Positions 1 to 9,226 of a DNA stretch of 64,000 nucleotides are shown here, in pieces. Within the stretch, counting starts at the first letter, position 1; every line of letters begins with the position of its first letter. The notes below the pieces were generated by a model, which was not told the DNA's origin, searched no databases, and was given only the letters and a program-made list of their open reading frames with translations. The stretch spans positions 62,001 through 126,000 of the forward strand of contig CAYMCO010000003.1 of the NCBI GenBank assembly GCA_964388955.1, in the 5' to 3' direction. Position numbers and translations under genes: made by a program. Origin of the DNA: CAYMCO01 sp964388955 (lineage in GTDB: Bacteria > Chloroflexota > Anaerolineae > Anaerolineales > E44-bin32).

Positions 1-720
1 TTTGTGGATCGGGCGGAAACTCCGAAGGACGAGAAGGGGGAGTACGATTACGAATCCCTGGAGGCGCTGGATCTGGATCGCCTCAACCACGATATGGAGC
101 GGCTGATCCGGGGCGAACGGGTGCAACTGCCGCGCTATGACTTCCTGAGTGGTAAACAGGTCCCCGGTGAGACCGTTCAGTTGGCGCCGGGGCAAATCAT
201 CATTCTGGAGGGCATCCATGGGTTGAACCCGGAGCTGTTGCGGGGTATTCCGACGCATGCCACATTCCGCATATATGTCTCCGCCCTCACCCAGCTCAAT
301 TTGGATCGCTACAATCGCGTCTCCACGACGGACACGCGGCTGATCCGCCGCATTGTCCGCGATGCATCTCAACGGGGCTACTCCGCCAGCGACACAATCG
401 AACGCTGGGAATCGGTGCGCAGAGGGGAGAAGCGCCATATCTTCCCCTACCAGGGCAATGCGGACGCCATGTTCAACTCCGCCCTGCTCTATGAGGGCGC
501 CGCCATCGCGCCCATCGCAGAGCCGTTGATCCGGCAGGTCTCATACGGCACCCTGGAGTGGATCGAGGCCAAACGGCTGCTTGCCTTTCTGGGATGGTTT
601 CGAGCGGTCGATACGAATTTCATTCCCGACAATTCGATCCTGCGCGAGTTCGTCGGTGATTCAATCCTGGACCGATTCACGCCCTGGCAGTTCCCTAGGA
701 AGACGCCGGTTCACTTGTAG
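1..720 (+). CDS. Nucleoside (uridine-type) kinase, C-terminal part, cut by window start
   Basis: The reading frame is open from base 1, so the true start and the P-loop lie upstream of the window. About 239 residues remain. The segment ILEGIHGLNP near residue 69, the following RIYVSALTQLNLD, and the RLIRRIVRD / RRGEKRHIFPYQ block are typical of the phosphoribulokinase/uridine kinase family, in particular the long bacterial form that carries an N-terminal TGS/threonyl-tRNA-synthetase-like part. The expected role is ATP-dependent phosphorylation of uridine or cytidine in pyrimidine salvage, in the cytosol. The exact substrate cannot be read from this half. The next gene starts about 130 bases downstream on the same strand. 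Confidence 0.75.
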   Translation, partial: FVDRAETPKDEKGEYDYESLEALDLDRLNHDMERLIRGERVQLPRYDFLSGKQVPGETVQLAPGQIIILEGIHGLNPELLRGIPTHATFRIYVSALTQLNLDRYNRVSTTDTRLIRRIVRDASQRGYSASDTIERWESVRRGEKRHIFPYQGNADAMFNSALLYEGAAIAPIAEPLIRQVSYGTLEWIEAKRLLAFLGWFRAVDTNFIPDNSILREFVGDSILDRFTPWQFPRKTPVHL

Positions 721-848
721 CAGTCCAGCGGCCCCACTTCAGAGGGCGCAGGCATGTTGTGCCTCCCCACCCGATTTCTTGCGTTGCTATCTGTCCAGAA
801 TGGGGTTAAGGTACATGGATGCCGCGTGATCTGACGAGAGGACAGGTG

Positions 849-1886
849 ATGGAAGAGGTATCTGTGGCGGTGGACCGTGAGCATTTGGATGAACTGCTCC
901 TTGGGGCTTCACGGACCTTCGCGATCAACATTCCTATGCTGCCGGGCCTGCTGCGGGACGCGCTGACGCTGGGGTATTTGTTGCTGCGGAATGCGGATAC
1001 GCTCGAGGATGCTTATCAGTGGCCCAAAGCCAAGCGCATCAGCAGCTTGGACCGATTGCACCAGGTTATCGTGGAGCCATCGCGAGAAGCGGCGGAGCGA
1101 TTTGCGGCCTCCTTCGCTGCGGAGACAGGCATTCAGGATCAGGCCCATCTGGATCTCTTGAAGCTCACTCCGTACCTGCTAGACCAGCTATACCTGCTTC
1201 CGAGTGCCTATTCGGCCGCCGTCCTGGCGCATGTGGCGCGAGTGATTCGCCGCATGCAGCGCTGGGTGGCCAACCATGATGATATGAATCGCCTGCGGAT
1301 CGAGCGATTGAACGATCTGGACGACTACTGCTACTCTGTGGCCGGAATTGTGGGGGAGTTGATCACCGCGCTCATCACGGTGTATCGGCCTGCTCTCCAG
1401 GGAACACGACTACTGGTGCTCAGGACGCTGGAAACCGCTTGCGGAGCTGGGCTGCAGCTAACGAATATCATCAAGGACGTCTTCCGCGATCACCTCGAAG
1501 GGCGCTACTATATCCCGTCCGAGTTCCTGCCTTTCGAGGATGGCGCTCCGGTGGGAAAGATGAAACCGATTCTGGCCTACGCCTATCGCCATCTTTGTCT
1601 GGGGCGCGACTACGCCCTTGTCCTACCAGAGGATGAGCTGCAGATTCGCCGGGCGGTGTTGCTGCCGATATTTCTGGCTGTGGCGACTCTGGTGGAGCTG
1701 CTCGACCGGTTGGAGGCGCTGTTCCAGGGCGCGGAGGTGAAGATTTCGCGCCAGCAGGTGATGGAGATCATCGCCCTGACCGGTGGCGTGGCATCCAGCA
1801 ACGAAGCCGTGATGGCCGCATGGCGCGACCTGAGCGGACCGCTCCGGAGGCTGAGCGCCGCGGAACTAATCGCCTCAGGTCTCTAG
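849..1886 (+). CDS. Squalene/phytoene synthase family protein
   Basis: This trans-isoprenyl diphosphate synthase of about 345 residues would join two prenyl diphosphates head to head to give squalene- or phytoene-type products. The first Asp-rich motif is seen as NADTLEDA near residue 48 and the second as NIIKDVFRDHLEGRYYIP near residue 205; both bind the Mg-diphosphate. The opening SRTFAINI resembles the family's SRSF-type start. ATG 849 is preferred over in-frame ATG 819 because GAGGACAGG lies just upstream of it. Product length (C30 or C40) cannot be decided. A prenyl-reductase-like gene lies 2.5 kb away at 4359-5579 on the other strand. Confidence 0.8.
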   Translation: MEEVSVAVDREHLDELLLGASRTFAINIPMLPGLLRDALTLGYLLLRNADTLEDAYQWPKAKRISSLDRLHQVIVEPSREAAERFAASFAAETGIQDQAHLDLLKLTPYLLDQLYLLPSAYSAAVLAHVARVIRRMQRWVANHDDMNRLRIERLNDLDDYCYSVAGIVGELITALITVYRPALQGTRLLVLRTLETACGAGLQLTNIIKDVFRDHLEGRYYIPSEFLPFEDGAPVGKMKPILAYAYRHLCLGRDYALVLPEDELQIRRAVLLPIFLAVATLVELLDRLEALFQGAEVKISRQQVMEIIALTGGVASSNEAVMAAWRDLSGPLRRLSAAELIASGL

Positions 1887-1901
1887 ACCGGGCCGAGAGG
1901 C

Positions 1902-2225
1902 CTACAGCAATCGCGACAATACCCCCAAGGCCAGCAATCCCACCGCGATGGTGAGCCAGGTATTCTGAAATCGCCAAGCGACCAGCGCTGCCAGCCCTCC
2001 CGCCAGGAGGCCGTGATTTTGGAGTGAGAGATCGAAGCTCCCCGCCGGGGCGAGCAGCTCCGGAAGGATAATCGCGGAGAGCACGGCAGGTGGCACGAAC
2101 CGCAGCGCGCGCTGGAATGAGAGCGACAGCCAGCTCTCTGGAAGCAGCAGGATGAAGGAAAGCCGCGTCAAGAATGTGACGACCATCCCACCGAGGATGA
2201 TCATCCAGATGTGGGCCTCAATCAC
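1902..2225 (-). CDS. azlD: AzlD family branched-chain amino acid export subunit
   Basis: This 107-residue, very hydrophobic protein has about four membrane segments and the AzlD pattern (an early WMIILGGMVVTFLTRLSF-type helix, then a PPAVLSAIILPELL block). AzlD is the small partner of AzlC; together they export branched-chain amino acids or related compounds across the cytoplasmic membrane. Its start overlaps the end of azlC by 8 bases, so the two are translationally coupled in one transcript. Confidence 0.85.
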   Translation of the reverse strand: MIEAHIWMIILGGMVVTFLTRLSFILLLPESWLSLSFQRALRFVPPAVLSAIILPELLAPAGSFDLSLQNHGLLAGGLAALVAWRFQNTWLTIAVGLLALGVLSRLL

Positions 2226-2940
2226 GATCCACCTCCGCCCGATGTGCCACGATGGTGCCCTCGAGAAAGGCGCCGCTGCCGATACCGACCAGCGCGGCCA
2301 GGAGCAAATTGAGCCTGAAGGGCAGTCCGGCCAGCAGCACAGAGGAAATCCCCGCCGAGACCGCCGCCGCCCACGCTGGGCGATCAGTCAGCTGGGGTGA
2401 GAGCAGCGCCATCAATGTGAGCGGCAGGGCGAACTCAAGATGCCAGCCATCGGGGACGGCTGTTCCCAAAGCGATGCCCAGGGCCGTGCTCCCCTGCCAG
2501 CATGCCCATAATGTCAGCGCAGTGCCCAGCGTGTACCAGTGATCTCGCGGATTCCTGCCCCGGCTATAGCGCAAGGAGGCGACGGCGAAGGCTTCGTCGG
2601 TGAGAAGCCAGGAGAGCGCCACCTTCCAGGGCGCGCTCAGCCTCCGCAAGCGGGGGGCAAAATTGGCGCTGTAAAGCGCGTGGCGAAGGTTGACTATGAA
2701 AATGGTGAGGATGACGAGGCCTGCTGGCGTCGCGCCGGCGATCAAACTCACCGCCACGAACTGGGCGCTGCCAGCGAACACAAAGAAGGAAAGACCTTGG
2801 GTCGCTGCGGGTGAGATCCCGGCAGAGAGGGATAGGGCGCCGAAGATCAGCCCCAGCGGAAAAACGCCCAAGACAAGCGGCAGTTGATCCCTGATTCCCG
2901 TGAAGAACTCGCGGCGGGCGGAGGTGTGGGCAGAGGGCAT
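2218..2940 (-). CDS. azlC: AzlC family permease
   Basis: This 240-residue membrane protein shows the AzlC hallmarks PLVLGVFPLGLIFGALSLSAG near the N-terminus and FVFAGSAQFVAVSLI around residue 55, followed by NLRHALYSA. It forms the large subunit of the AzlCD branched-chain amino acid exporter. It is the first gene of the pair and is followed by azlD with an 8-base overlap. The M42 peptidase gene lies just upstream on the same strand (its stop is only 14 bases before this start), so peptide breakdown and amino acid export may share a transcript. Confidence 0.88.
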   Translation of the reverse strand: MPSAHTSARREFFTGIRDQLPLVLGVFPLGLIFGALSLSAGISPAATQGLSFFVFAGSAQFVAVSLIAGATPAGLVILTIFIVNLRHALYSANFAPRLRRLSAPWKVALSWLLTDEAFAVASLRYSRGRNPRDHWYTLGTALTLWACWQGSTALGIALGTAVPDGWHLEFALPLTLMALLSPQLTDRPAWAAAVSAGISSVLLAGLPFRLNLLLAALVGIGSGAFLEGTIVAHRAEVDRD

Positions 2941-2953
2941 GTGGGAGGGCCGC

Positions 2954-4003
2954 TCAAGACAGGAGATAAGCGGTGATCAGTTTCGCCGTCGCCTCCAGGG
3001 CATCGATATGCGTGCGCTCGTAGCTGTGGGAAGCGTCGATGCCCGGGCCGAAGAGGGCGATCTGCACATCGCCGCCGGCAGCCCAGTGGGCGCTGCCGTC
3101 CGAGGCGTAGTGGGGGAATACATCCATCTTGTATGGAATCTCGAATTCCTCGGCCAAGTCTCGCAGATGTTTGGTGAGCATGGGGTGATAGGGGCCACTC
3201 GAGTCCTTGGCGCACAGAGTCGTGGAGAATTCGCTGGAGTTCTGGCCCTGCCCCACGATGCCGATATCCACGGCCACGAGTTCGGCTAGATCCGGAGGAA
3301 AACCGGACGCCCCGCCGTGGCCCACCTCCTCGAAGGTACTGAAGTGCAGGCGAGCCCGTTGGGATGGCTGCAGGCCCGACCCGCGCAGGGCGCGGACAGC
3401 CGCCAGCAGGCATGCTGCGGAGGCCTTGTCATCCAGGTGGCGCGAGCGGATGAACCCTTCCTCGCTGACCTCTACGCGGGGATCGAAGGCGATGAAATCT
3501 CCCACCTGAATTCCGCGTGCCAGCGTATCCGACGCGCTCTCGGCGAGGATGTCCAGGCGGGCCTCCATGTGTTCTTCGTCTCTTTTCGACTCCCCGACGG
3601 CCCTTCCGTAGATGTGAGCGGATATCTCGGTCGGCAGCAGAGCCCCGCGCACCGGTTCGCCTGTGGCGGGGAAGATCGTGCAACCCTCCCCCTCAACGGT
3701 GTTCCATGCGAAGGTGCCAAGAGCAGAGAGCCGCAGGCGGCCGGTTTCCTTGATCTCTTTCACCACCGCGCCCAGGGTATCTATATGCGCCGTCAGCGCT
3801 CGCGGCCGACTGTCGTCTTCGCCGGGCAAATCCACGATCAGCGCCCCCTTGCCGCTGGTTTGGGTGGTGATGCCCTGCGCCTCCAGGTGATCCCGCAGCC
3901 AGCCGGTGATCCTTGCAGTAGAGCCGGTCGGGCTGGGTGTGTTCAATAGCTCGATCAGCGTTTCCCTCAGGTAGACCAGATCGATGGGTGGAAGTTCGGC
4001 CAT
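2954..4003 (-). CDS. M42 family metallopeptidase (aminopeptidase)
   Basis: This 349-residue cytosolic zinc/cobalt aminopeptidase is of the glutamyl/tetrahedral aminopeptidase type. Metal-site motifs are visible in order: AHIDTLG (about residue 74), HLDDKASAA (about 200), FEEVGHGGA with the catalytic Glu pair (about 240), and HSYERTHIDAL near the C-terminus. ATG 4003 is chosen because AATGAGGAG lies 6-9 bases upstream; the frame stays open for another 64 codons but that stretch is not family-like. The family trims N-terminal residues from short peptides. The azlCD exporter follows immediately. Confidence 0.85.
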   Translation of the reverse strand: MAELPPIDLVYLRETLIELLNTPSPTGSTARITGWLRDHLEAQGITTQTSGKGALIVDLPGEDDSRPRALTAHIDTLGAVVKEIKETGRLRLSALGTFAWNTVEGEGCTIFPATGEPVRGALLPTEISAHIYGRAVGESKRDEEHMEARLDILAESASDTLARGIQVGDFIAFDPRVEVSEEGFIRSRHLDDKASAACLLAAVRALRGSGLQPSQRARLHFSTFEEVGHGGASGFPPDLAELVAVDIGIVGQGQNSSEFSTTLCAKDSSGPYHPMLTKHLRDLAEEFEIPYKMDVFPHYASDGSAHWAAGGDVQIALFGPGIDASHSYERTHIDALEATAKLITAYLLS

Positions 4004-4358
4004 TCTTCTCCTCATTGTGGAATATCCGGGAGCCATGATAGCGCCGGGGGAAGCATTTGGGAAGCGGCTTCGCAGGATGCGTTCCACCTTGGGGAGAAAG
4101 ATCTCGCTTTGCCGCAGTATCCAGATGTCCGCCGGTTCAGGTACGCGAATGCGTATACCCCCGCCCCGTGTTGGTCCACCCCCACGCGCCGGCACACTCG
4201 GGAGGGCAGTCGCAACAGGTAGGGGAAGGGATTCGGGGTTGGTGCCGGAGAATCCTCCTGCAAGAGGGAGGCGACAACAGCGGCCTCCCTACGGCGTGAT
4301 CCGCATGCTGGACGCAGGGAGGAAGGCAAGAGCATGCGATGGGGTGTCGCTCGAGGAT
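4004..4358. other. Intergenic stretch, no gene recognised
   Basis: These 355 bases separate the M42 peptidase start from the prenyl-reductase stop. Open frames exist on both strands because the DNA is GC-rich, but none has a family-like composition or a ribosome binding site. The promoter of the M42-azlCD group should lie here; no clear sigma-70 hexamer pair was found. Confidence 0.5.
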
Positions 4359-5579
4359 CTACCCCGGGGGAATGCAACGCAGCACGCGCAGGGCGATGCC
4401 AGGTCGAAGGGCCTCGAACGGATCCCGATACTCCATCATGATGTCGACCAGCATCTTGCCCACCTCTGGCCAGCGCCGGCAGGCGCGCACCAGCGGATCC
4501 AGGAGCATGGGGTTCAAGTAGATGGCGCGCAACAAATGGGTGGCTCTGAAATTGTGCTGGAAGCGGGCGCGCATGGCGCGTTCAAATCCCGGGACCGCGG
4601 TCCCGGGATCGCCTCCCTTCTGGAAGGTGACGTAGATCTGTTGTGCGGCGATATGCGCCGTCTCGAGCGCATAGTCGATCCCCTCCCCGGTGAAGGGGTT
4701 CACGAGGCCGGCGGATTCACCCACCAGAAGGATCCGCCGGCCGGCGATGGGGGTCCGATGGAAGTCCATGCGGATGGGAAAGCCCTTGATGGGCCCCGTC
4801 TGCTGTGCGGAACGAAGGTGCCGGCGGATTGAATCGTGGTTCAAGAACCGCTCGGTGGCTTCCCGCGCGGTGGAGGGCGTTCGCCTGGAGCGACGATAGA
4901 AACCGGCCCCGATGTTCGCTCCGCCGCCCGCCAGCGGGAAGAGCCATCCATAGCCGGGCAGGGGCATGCCGTCGAAGTGGATATGGATCGCGTCCCCCAG
5001 GTCTTGCACACCCGTAAAGTAGGCCCGCGCGGCGTAGGAGAACTGCATTCTGCGCGGGAGCAATCCGAGCTGCCGCAGGAGTGGGATGTGGGCGCCCGTT
5101 GCGACGACCGCGAGCCGCGCGTGTGGTCTATCGATGCCCCCTCTGCCCTCGCACGATAGAGACAGCCTGCCATCTTCATTGGAGTCGATGTCGCGTACAT
5201 GCATCCCGGGCTTGAACTCCGCCCCTGCGGATATGGCGCGATCGAGGATCAATTGATCCAGGTTGAGACGCGGGAGCACATATGCATAGGACGGGTAGTC
5301 AGGGTGATGGGAGATGGGGATCGTGACCTGATGGCCGCGGGGAGAGGTCACCGCGACAGATTGGATTCGAAAAGCCGCATCCTGCAATCTGTGCTCCATT
5401 CCCAAGAGCCGCAGGAAATGAATGGCGCGGGGTGAGATCGCGTCGCCGCATGTCTTGTCCCTGGGGAACCGGGCCTTATCCAGCAGAAGCACCTGGATCC
5501 CGCGGTGGGCGAGGAACGCCGCGGTGGCAGCGCCCGCGGGCCCCGCGCCGATCACCGCCACGTCGTAGATCTGGACCAT
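4359..5579 (-). CDS. Geranylgeranyl reductase family FAD-dependent oxidoreductase
   Basis: This 406-residue flavoprotein has the FAD dinucleotide motif VIGAGPAGAATAAFLA at residues 9-24, the RFPRDKTCGD motif (about 38-47) typical of geranylgeranyl reductases, and the LLVGESAGLVNPFTGEGI motif (about 285) that closes the FAD site. The family reduces isoprenoid double bonds in lipids, quinones, chlorophyll side chains or carotenoids. A squalene/phytoene synthase-like gene nearby fits an isoprenoid role. The substrate is not defined. A 24-base perfect palindrome lies inside the coding sequence at 4586-4609. Confidence 0.85.
   Translation of the reverse strand: MVQIYDVAVIGAGPAGAATAAFLAHRGIQVLLLDKARFPRDKTCGDAISPRAIHFLRLLGMEHRLQDAAFRIQSVAVTSPRGHQVTIPISHHPDYPSYAYVLPRLNLDQLILDRAISAGAEFKPGMHVRDIDSNEDGRLSLSCEGRGGIDRPHARLAVVATGAHIPLLRQLGLLPRRMQFSYAARAYFTGVQDLGDAIHIHFDGMPLPGYGWLFPLAGGGANIGAGFYRRSRRTPSTAREATERFLNHDSIRRHLRSAQQTGPIKGFPIRMDFHRTPIAGRRILLVGESAGLVNPFTGEGIDYALETAHIAAQQIYVTFQKGGDPGTAVPGFERAMRARFQHNFRATHLLRAIYLNPMLLDPLVRACRRWPEVGKMLVDIMMEYRDPFEALRPGIALRVLRCIPPG
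4586..4609. repeat. 24-bp perfect palindrome inside the prenyl reductase gene
   Basis: The arms ATCCCGGGACCG and CGGTCCCGGGAT meet with no spacer, so all 24 bases are self-complementary. It encodes a Gly-Asp-Pro-Gly-Thr-Ala-Val-Pro-Gly turn on the minus strand, so it may be chance, but a cruciform or RNA hairpin is possible. Confidence 0.8.
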
Positions 5580-5678
5580 GGACCCATTCTACTCGAAGGC
5601 AGGATGGGGCGGTGAGCACCGTTATATTTGCGGCCAGCCCGCTGACTGAAGTGGGATTGCCGGCACAGTCCGGAACGA

Positions 5679-5706
5679 TTTGCGAATCGGCTTGCCGCAG
5701 TATAAT
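5679..5706 (+). promoter_or_regulatory. Candidate sigma-70 promoter for the M29 aminopeptidase
   Basis: A perfect TATAAT at 5701-5706 lies 50 bases before the chosen start codon. The -35 region around 5678-5683 (ATTTGC) is weak with a spacer of about 17 bases, so only the -10 is convincing. Confidence 0.45.
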
Positions 5707-5756
5707 CAGCTTCGGAATCGTTGCACGCACGCGGTGAGAAGATCGGGAGAGCGCAG

Positions 5757-6863
5757 ATGACGGACCAACGGATTGCGAATCTGGCCAAGATACTCGTGGA
5801 ATACTCGACCAAAGTACAAGCGAAGGAGGAGGTGGCCATCTACGCCTATTCAGATGCCTCCATCCCGCTGGTGCGGGAGGTCTATCGAGAGGTCCTGCGA
5901 GCCGGCGCGTATCCGAATCCGCTCATCAAGTTCGAAGGCATGGATTATCTGACTCTTTCCGAGGCGGATGAGGATCAGCTCTCCTATATTCCACGACACG
6001 TGGCAGCCGCATATCTGGAATTCCCGGTCCTGATCGCCATTCGGGGTGAGAACAACACACGCTCTTTGAGCAATATCGATCCGGAGCTGCAAGCGGTGAC
6101 CGCCAGAGCCCAGGAGCCCCTTTTGCGGGCCCTCAGCGAGCGCACAGCGGCGGGCTCTTTTCGCTGGGTGGGGACCCTGTTCCCCACCGCAGCTCACGCC
6201 CAGGATGCGGAAATGAGCCTCTCAGAGTTCGAAGATTTCGCCTACGGTTCCATGTATGCCGATCTCGAGGATCCGATCGGAAGGTGGCAGGAAATTCGCG
6301 CACAGCAGGCGCGCTGGGTCGAATGGCTGAAGGGCAGGAAGCATGTGCGAGTCCAGGGGCCGGACGTGGATCTGACTATGTCCATCGAGGGTCGAGTGTT
6401 TGTGAATGCGGATGGGACGAACAACATGCCCAGCGGGGAGATTTTCACCGGGCCGGTGGAAGATACGGTGGAAGGCACCGTTCGCTTCAGCTTTCCGGCG
6501 GTGGACAAAGGCCGGGAGGTGCAGGGTATCGAGTTGACCTTTAAAGAGGGAAGGGTGGTGAAGGCCTCAGCGGAGAAGAACGAGGCTTTCCTGCTGCGCA
6601 TGTTGGAGACGGATGAGGGTGCGCGCTATGTAGGTGAGTTTGCGATCGGCACCAACAAGCGCATCGACCGTTTCGTGAAGCAGATTCTCTTCGACGAGAA
6701 AATTGGGGGCACGATCCACATGGCGTTGGGTATGGGGTATGCCATGACAGGCTCGGAGAACAGAAGCGCCATCCACTGGGACATGATCTGCGACATGCGC
6801 GATGGGGGCCAGATCCTGGTAGATGACGAACTGGTCTACGATTCGGGGGAATTTCGCATCTGA
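5757..6863 (+). CDS. M29 family aminopeptidase
   Basis: This 368-residue thermophilic-type aminopeptidase (aminopeptidase T/S/PepS family) uses a two-metal site. The diagnostic blocks are NADGTNNMPSGEIFTGP around residue 220, containing the conserved Glu, the EFAIGTN segment near 295, and the C-terminal IGGTIHMALG...SAIHWDMICDM block that supplies His and Asp ligands. Length matches the family (about 370-410). Start at ATG 5757 skips 12 upstream codons that are not family-like. It is a cytosolic exopeptidase with broad N-terminal specificity. It is transcribed alone, convergent with the M48 gene. Confidence 0.9.
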   Translation: MTDQRIANLAKILVEYSTKVQAKEEVAIYAYSDASIPLVREVYREVLRAGAYPNPLIKFEGMDYLTLSEADEDQLSYIPRHVAAAYLEFPVLIAIRGENNTRSLSNIDPELQAVTARAQEPLLRALSERTAAGSFRWVGTLFPTAAHAQDAEMSLSEFEDFAYGSMYADLEDPIGRWQEIRAQQARWVEWLKGRKHVRVQGPDVDLTMSIEGRVFVNADGTNNMPSGEIFTGPVEDTVEGTVRFSFPAVDKGREVQGIELTFKEGRVVKASAEKNEAFLLRMLETDEGARYVGEFAIGTNKRIDRFVKQILFDEKIGGTIHMALGMGYAMTGSENRSAIHWDMICDMRDGGQILVDDELVYDSGEFRI

Positions 6864-6996
6864 TTTGGGATATTGCGGGAACGGACGCATCATTCGCCCG
6901 CTCTGAAATGAAATCTATGCACCTGGAAGTGGAGTATGGGGGCCGGATGTTGCGCTATCCCCGGCGCCCGCAAGAGTACGAGATCAAAGAGGCATT

Positions 6997-8172
6997 TCAG
7001 GCGTTTGTTTGACCCCAATCGTGGGCCATCTCCAGGCGAGCGCGCAGCGGCGGGTGGGAATAGAACAGCGCCACCTCCCAGGTGGGCGGATCCAACTGGG
7101 CCAGATTCTGGTTCGCCAACCGGGTCATGGCCGAGGAGAACGCCGCCGGTTTCTCGGTGAGATCCAGCGCGAAAGTATCCGCCAGGCGCTCGCGCCAGCG
7201 CGAGTAGGCGTTAGAAAGGGGCATCATCAAGAGCCCACCCAGGCTGAATGCCAGACCCAGCAGCGGCAGGGTGGCCGGATCTCCCCCACCGGTGAAACCC
7301 ATCACCGGCAGAGACCAGCGCAGGATGAGGTTCAGGAGGTAGAAGCTCAGGAAGGTGAGGCCGCCTTGGCCGAGTATGCCGAGGGGGATGTCGCCATGCA
7401 CGTGATGGGCGATCTCGTGGGCCAAGATGGTCTCGATCTCCGGGGGCGTGAATTCCTCCAGAAGGGTATCCCCGAGCAGAATGCGCCTCGTACTCCCCAA
7501 TCCGACCAGCGCAGCGTTGGCGGACCTGGTGCGGCGGCTCATGTCGATCTTGTACACTCCTCGCACCTGAGTGCCCGCGGAGCGGGCGAGCTGCAGCAGG
7601 CGCTCTCTGAGCGATTCGTACTCCTCGCCCAGCGGCTCCGGCTTGAAGAACAGGGGCAGAATCAGAACCGGCGCCAGGGTTGCCAGCGCTGCAGAGAACA
7701 ATGTGAACCCGGCCGCCGCCCAAAGCCACCATGTTCCGGGTAGCTCCCGCAAGAGCAGATAGAGCGCGAGCAGGAGCGGGACGCCGAGCAGAACGGAGAG
7801 CATCAGACCCTTCAGCATGTCGCCCAGCCATCCGGCCAGCGATTGCGTCGACTGGCCAAAAAGGTGCGGCAGACGATAGCTGCGATAATAGCTCAGCGGT
7901 AGTGTGAGCAGGGCGATGGGCGCGGCCATGACGATCGCGATGAGCAGCAGCGCCCCCCACCAGGGAAGGGTGAAGGATAGGGATGTGCCATGGGGCATCC
8001 GGTTGAGATCTGAGCGCAGTCCCAACCCCCAGCCCAGAGCGACCCAAAGCGCCAGGTAGGTCAACTGGATCACCTGGTCGAGCGCCCACAGGCGGCGGCG
8101 CGCGCGAGCGTATTTCCGTGCTTTTTCCTGCCGTTGAGCATCCAGACGCGGAGCATTCTCATGCATGGCCAT
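6997..8172 (-). CDS. M48 family metallopeptidase, membrane-bound
   Basis: This 391-residue Ste24/HtpX-like integral membrane zinc protease has the HEIAHH zinc motif at residues 252-257, the downstream SRWRERLADTFALDLT block holding the third ligand Glu, and at least four hydrophobic segments (about 35-55, 70-95, 120-145 and 150-178) before the catalytic domain. It probably cleaves membrane proteins or prenylated or misfolded substrates at the membrane. ATG 8172 and 8166 are both possible starts; neither has a strong ribosome binding site. Confidence 0.88.
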   Translation of the reverse strand: MAMHENAPRLDAQRQEKARKYARARRRLWALDQVIQLTYLALWVALGWGLGLRSDLNRMPHGTSLSFTLPWWGALLLIAIVMAAPIALLTLPLSYYRSYRLPHLFGQSTQSLAGWLGDMLKGLMLSVLLGVPLLLALYLLLRELPGTWWLWAAAGFTLFSAALATLAPVLILPLFFKPEPLGEEYESLRERLLQLARSAGTQVRGVYKIDMSRRTRSANAALVGLGSTRRILLGDTLLEEFTPPEIETILAHEIAHHVHGDIPLGILGQGGLTFLSFYLLNLILRWSLPVMGFTGGGDPATLPLLGLAFSLGGLLMMPLSNAYSRWRERLADTFALDLTEKPAAFSSAMTRLANQNLAQLDPPTWEVALFYSHPPLRARLEMAHDWGQTNA

Positions 8173-8465
8173 ATTCTACACCGCGGGGTACGGGCCGAAG
8201 GAGGTTTACAGTGGGGGAGCACAATAGGCGACTGAAGCGGCCGTGTTCTTCACTCCTCTCCGGGTGAGTCGCGCTGGCACAAGGGGCTGTGGCGGGCATA
8301 ATGGCGGGCTTTGCTGGCAGCCTGGCCCTCGGCCCCCGCGACACTGGTAGAATGACGAGGGAGAAGCATATCGTGAATGCGGTTGCAGCAGGAGTAATCT
8401 TGATCTGAGCCGGCCGTGGCGGGAGGGCGCCGGCGACGCGCGCCCCTTGAGGAGGTCGAAACGGC

Positions 8466-9125
8466 GTGGGATGGGCAGGGCCGATGGCGAAGTCGCGTTC
8501 CAACGAAGAGTGGATTAGGGCCCTCCGGAGTCCCGGCCCAGCTCAGGAGGCTGCACTGACGGATCTGCGTGCAGTCATCACAAAGGGTTTGCCTTATGCA
8601 CTGTCGAAATACCTATCCCCAGGTGACCCGGCTTTTGATTCTCTGGTGGAGAACACGGCCCAAGAAACGCTGCTGCGGGTGATCGAAAAGCTTGACACGT
8701 TCGAGGGCCGCAGCAAGTTGACCACTTGGGTGCAGAAGATTGCCGTCCGTCTAGCGCTGACCGAACTGCGGAGGAAGCGCTGGGAGGATGTCTCTCTTGA
8801 AGGCCTAGTTGACCCGGAAGGGAGCTTGGACCGGCTGGATCTGATGGCCCAGGGAGACGCGAGCCCGGAGGACCGTGCAGAGCGGGCGGACCTGGCTGAA
8901 CGAGTGATGCAAATCATCCAAGAGGAGCTGACGGACAAGCAGCGGGATGCGATGATAGCGATTGCGATCCACGGGATGCCGATATCCGTGGTGGCGGATA
9001 AGATGGATACCAACCGCAACGCGTTGTATAAGCTCCTGCACGATGCCCGCCTGCGGCTGAAGAGGAGGATGGCGCGGGAGGGATTGTCACCCGAAGAGGT
9101 CCTGGCGTCATTTGAAGAGGGGTAA
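8466..9125 (+). CDS. ECF-type RNA polymerase sigma factor
   Basis: This 219-residue sigma-70 family protein has region 2 around residues 55-105 (QETLLRVIEKLDTFEGRSKL followed by TWVQKIAVRLAL, the -10 binding and core binding helices) and region 4 around 155-200 (LTDKQRDAMIAI, then PISVVADKMDTNRNALYKLLHDAR, a helix-turn-helix for the -35 element). The GTG start at 8466 is supported by GAGGAGGT at 8449-8456, nine bases upstream. The gene after it encodes a tiny zinc-binding protein, the usual arrangement of an ECF sigma factor and its anti-sigma factor. Confidence 0.9.
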   Translation: MGWAGPMAKSRSNEEWIRALRSPGPAQEAALTDLRAVITKGLPYALSKYLSPGDPAFDSLVENTAQETLLRVIEKLDTFEGRSKLTTWVQKIAVRLALTELRRKRWEDVSLEGLVDPEGSLDRLDLMAQGDASPEDRAERADLAERVMQIIQEELTDKQRDAMIAIAIHGMPISVVADKMDTNRNALYKLLHDARLRLKRRMAREGLSPEEVLASFEEG

Positions 9126-9226
9126 GACGGAACCTGGCAGAAACGTCATACAGTTGGAGCGGTGCTCACTTGGCGAAACGACAGCGGATGATTGAACAGT
9201 TGCGGAGAATCCTGAGGGGGGTGGCG

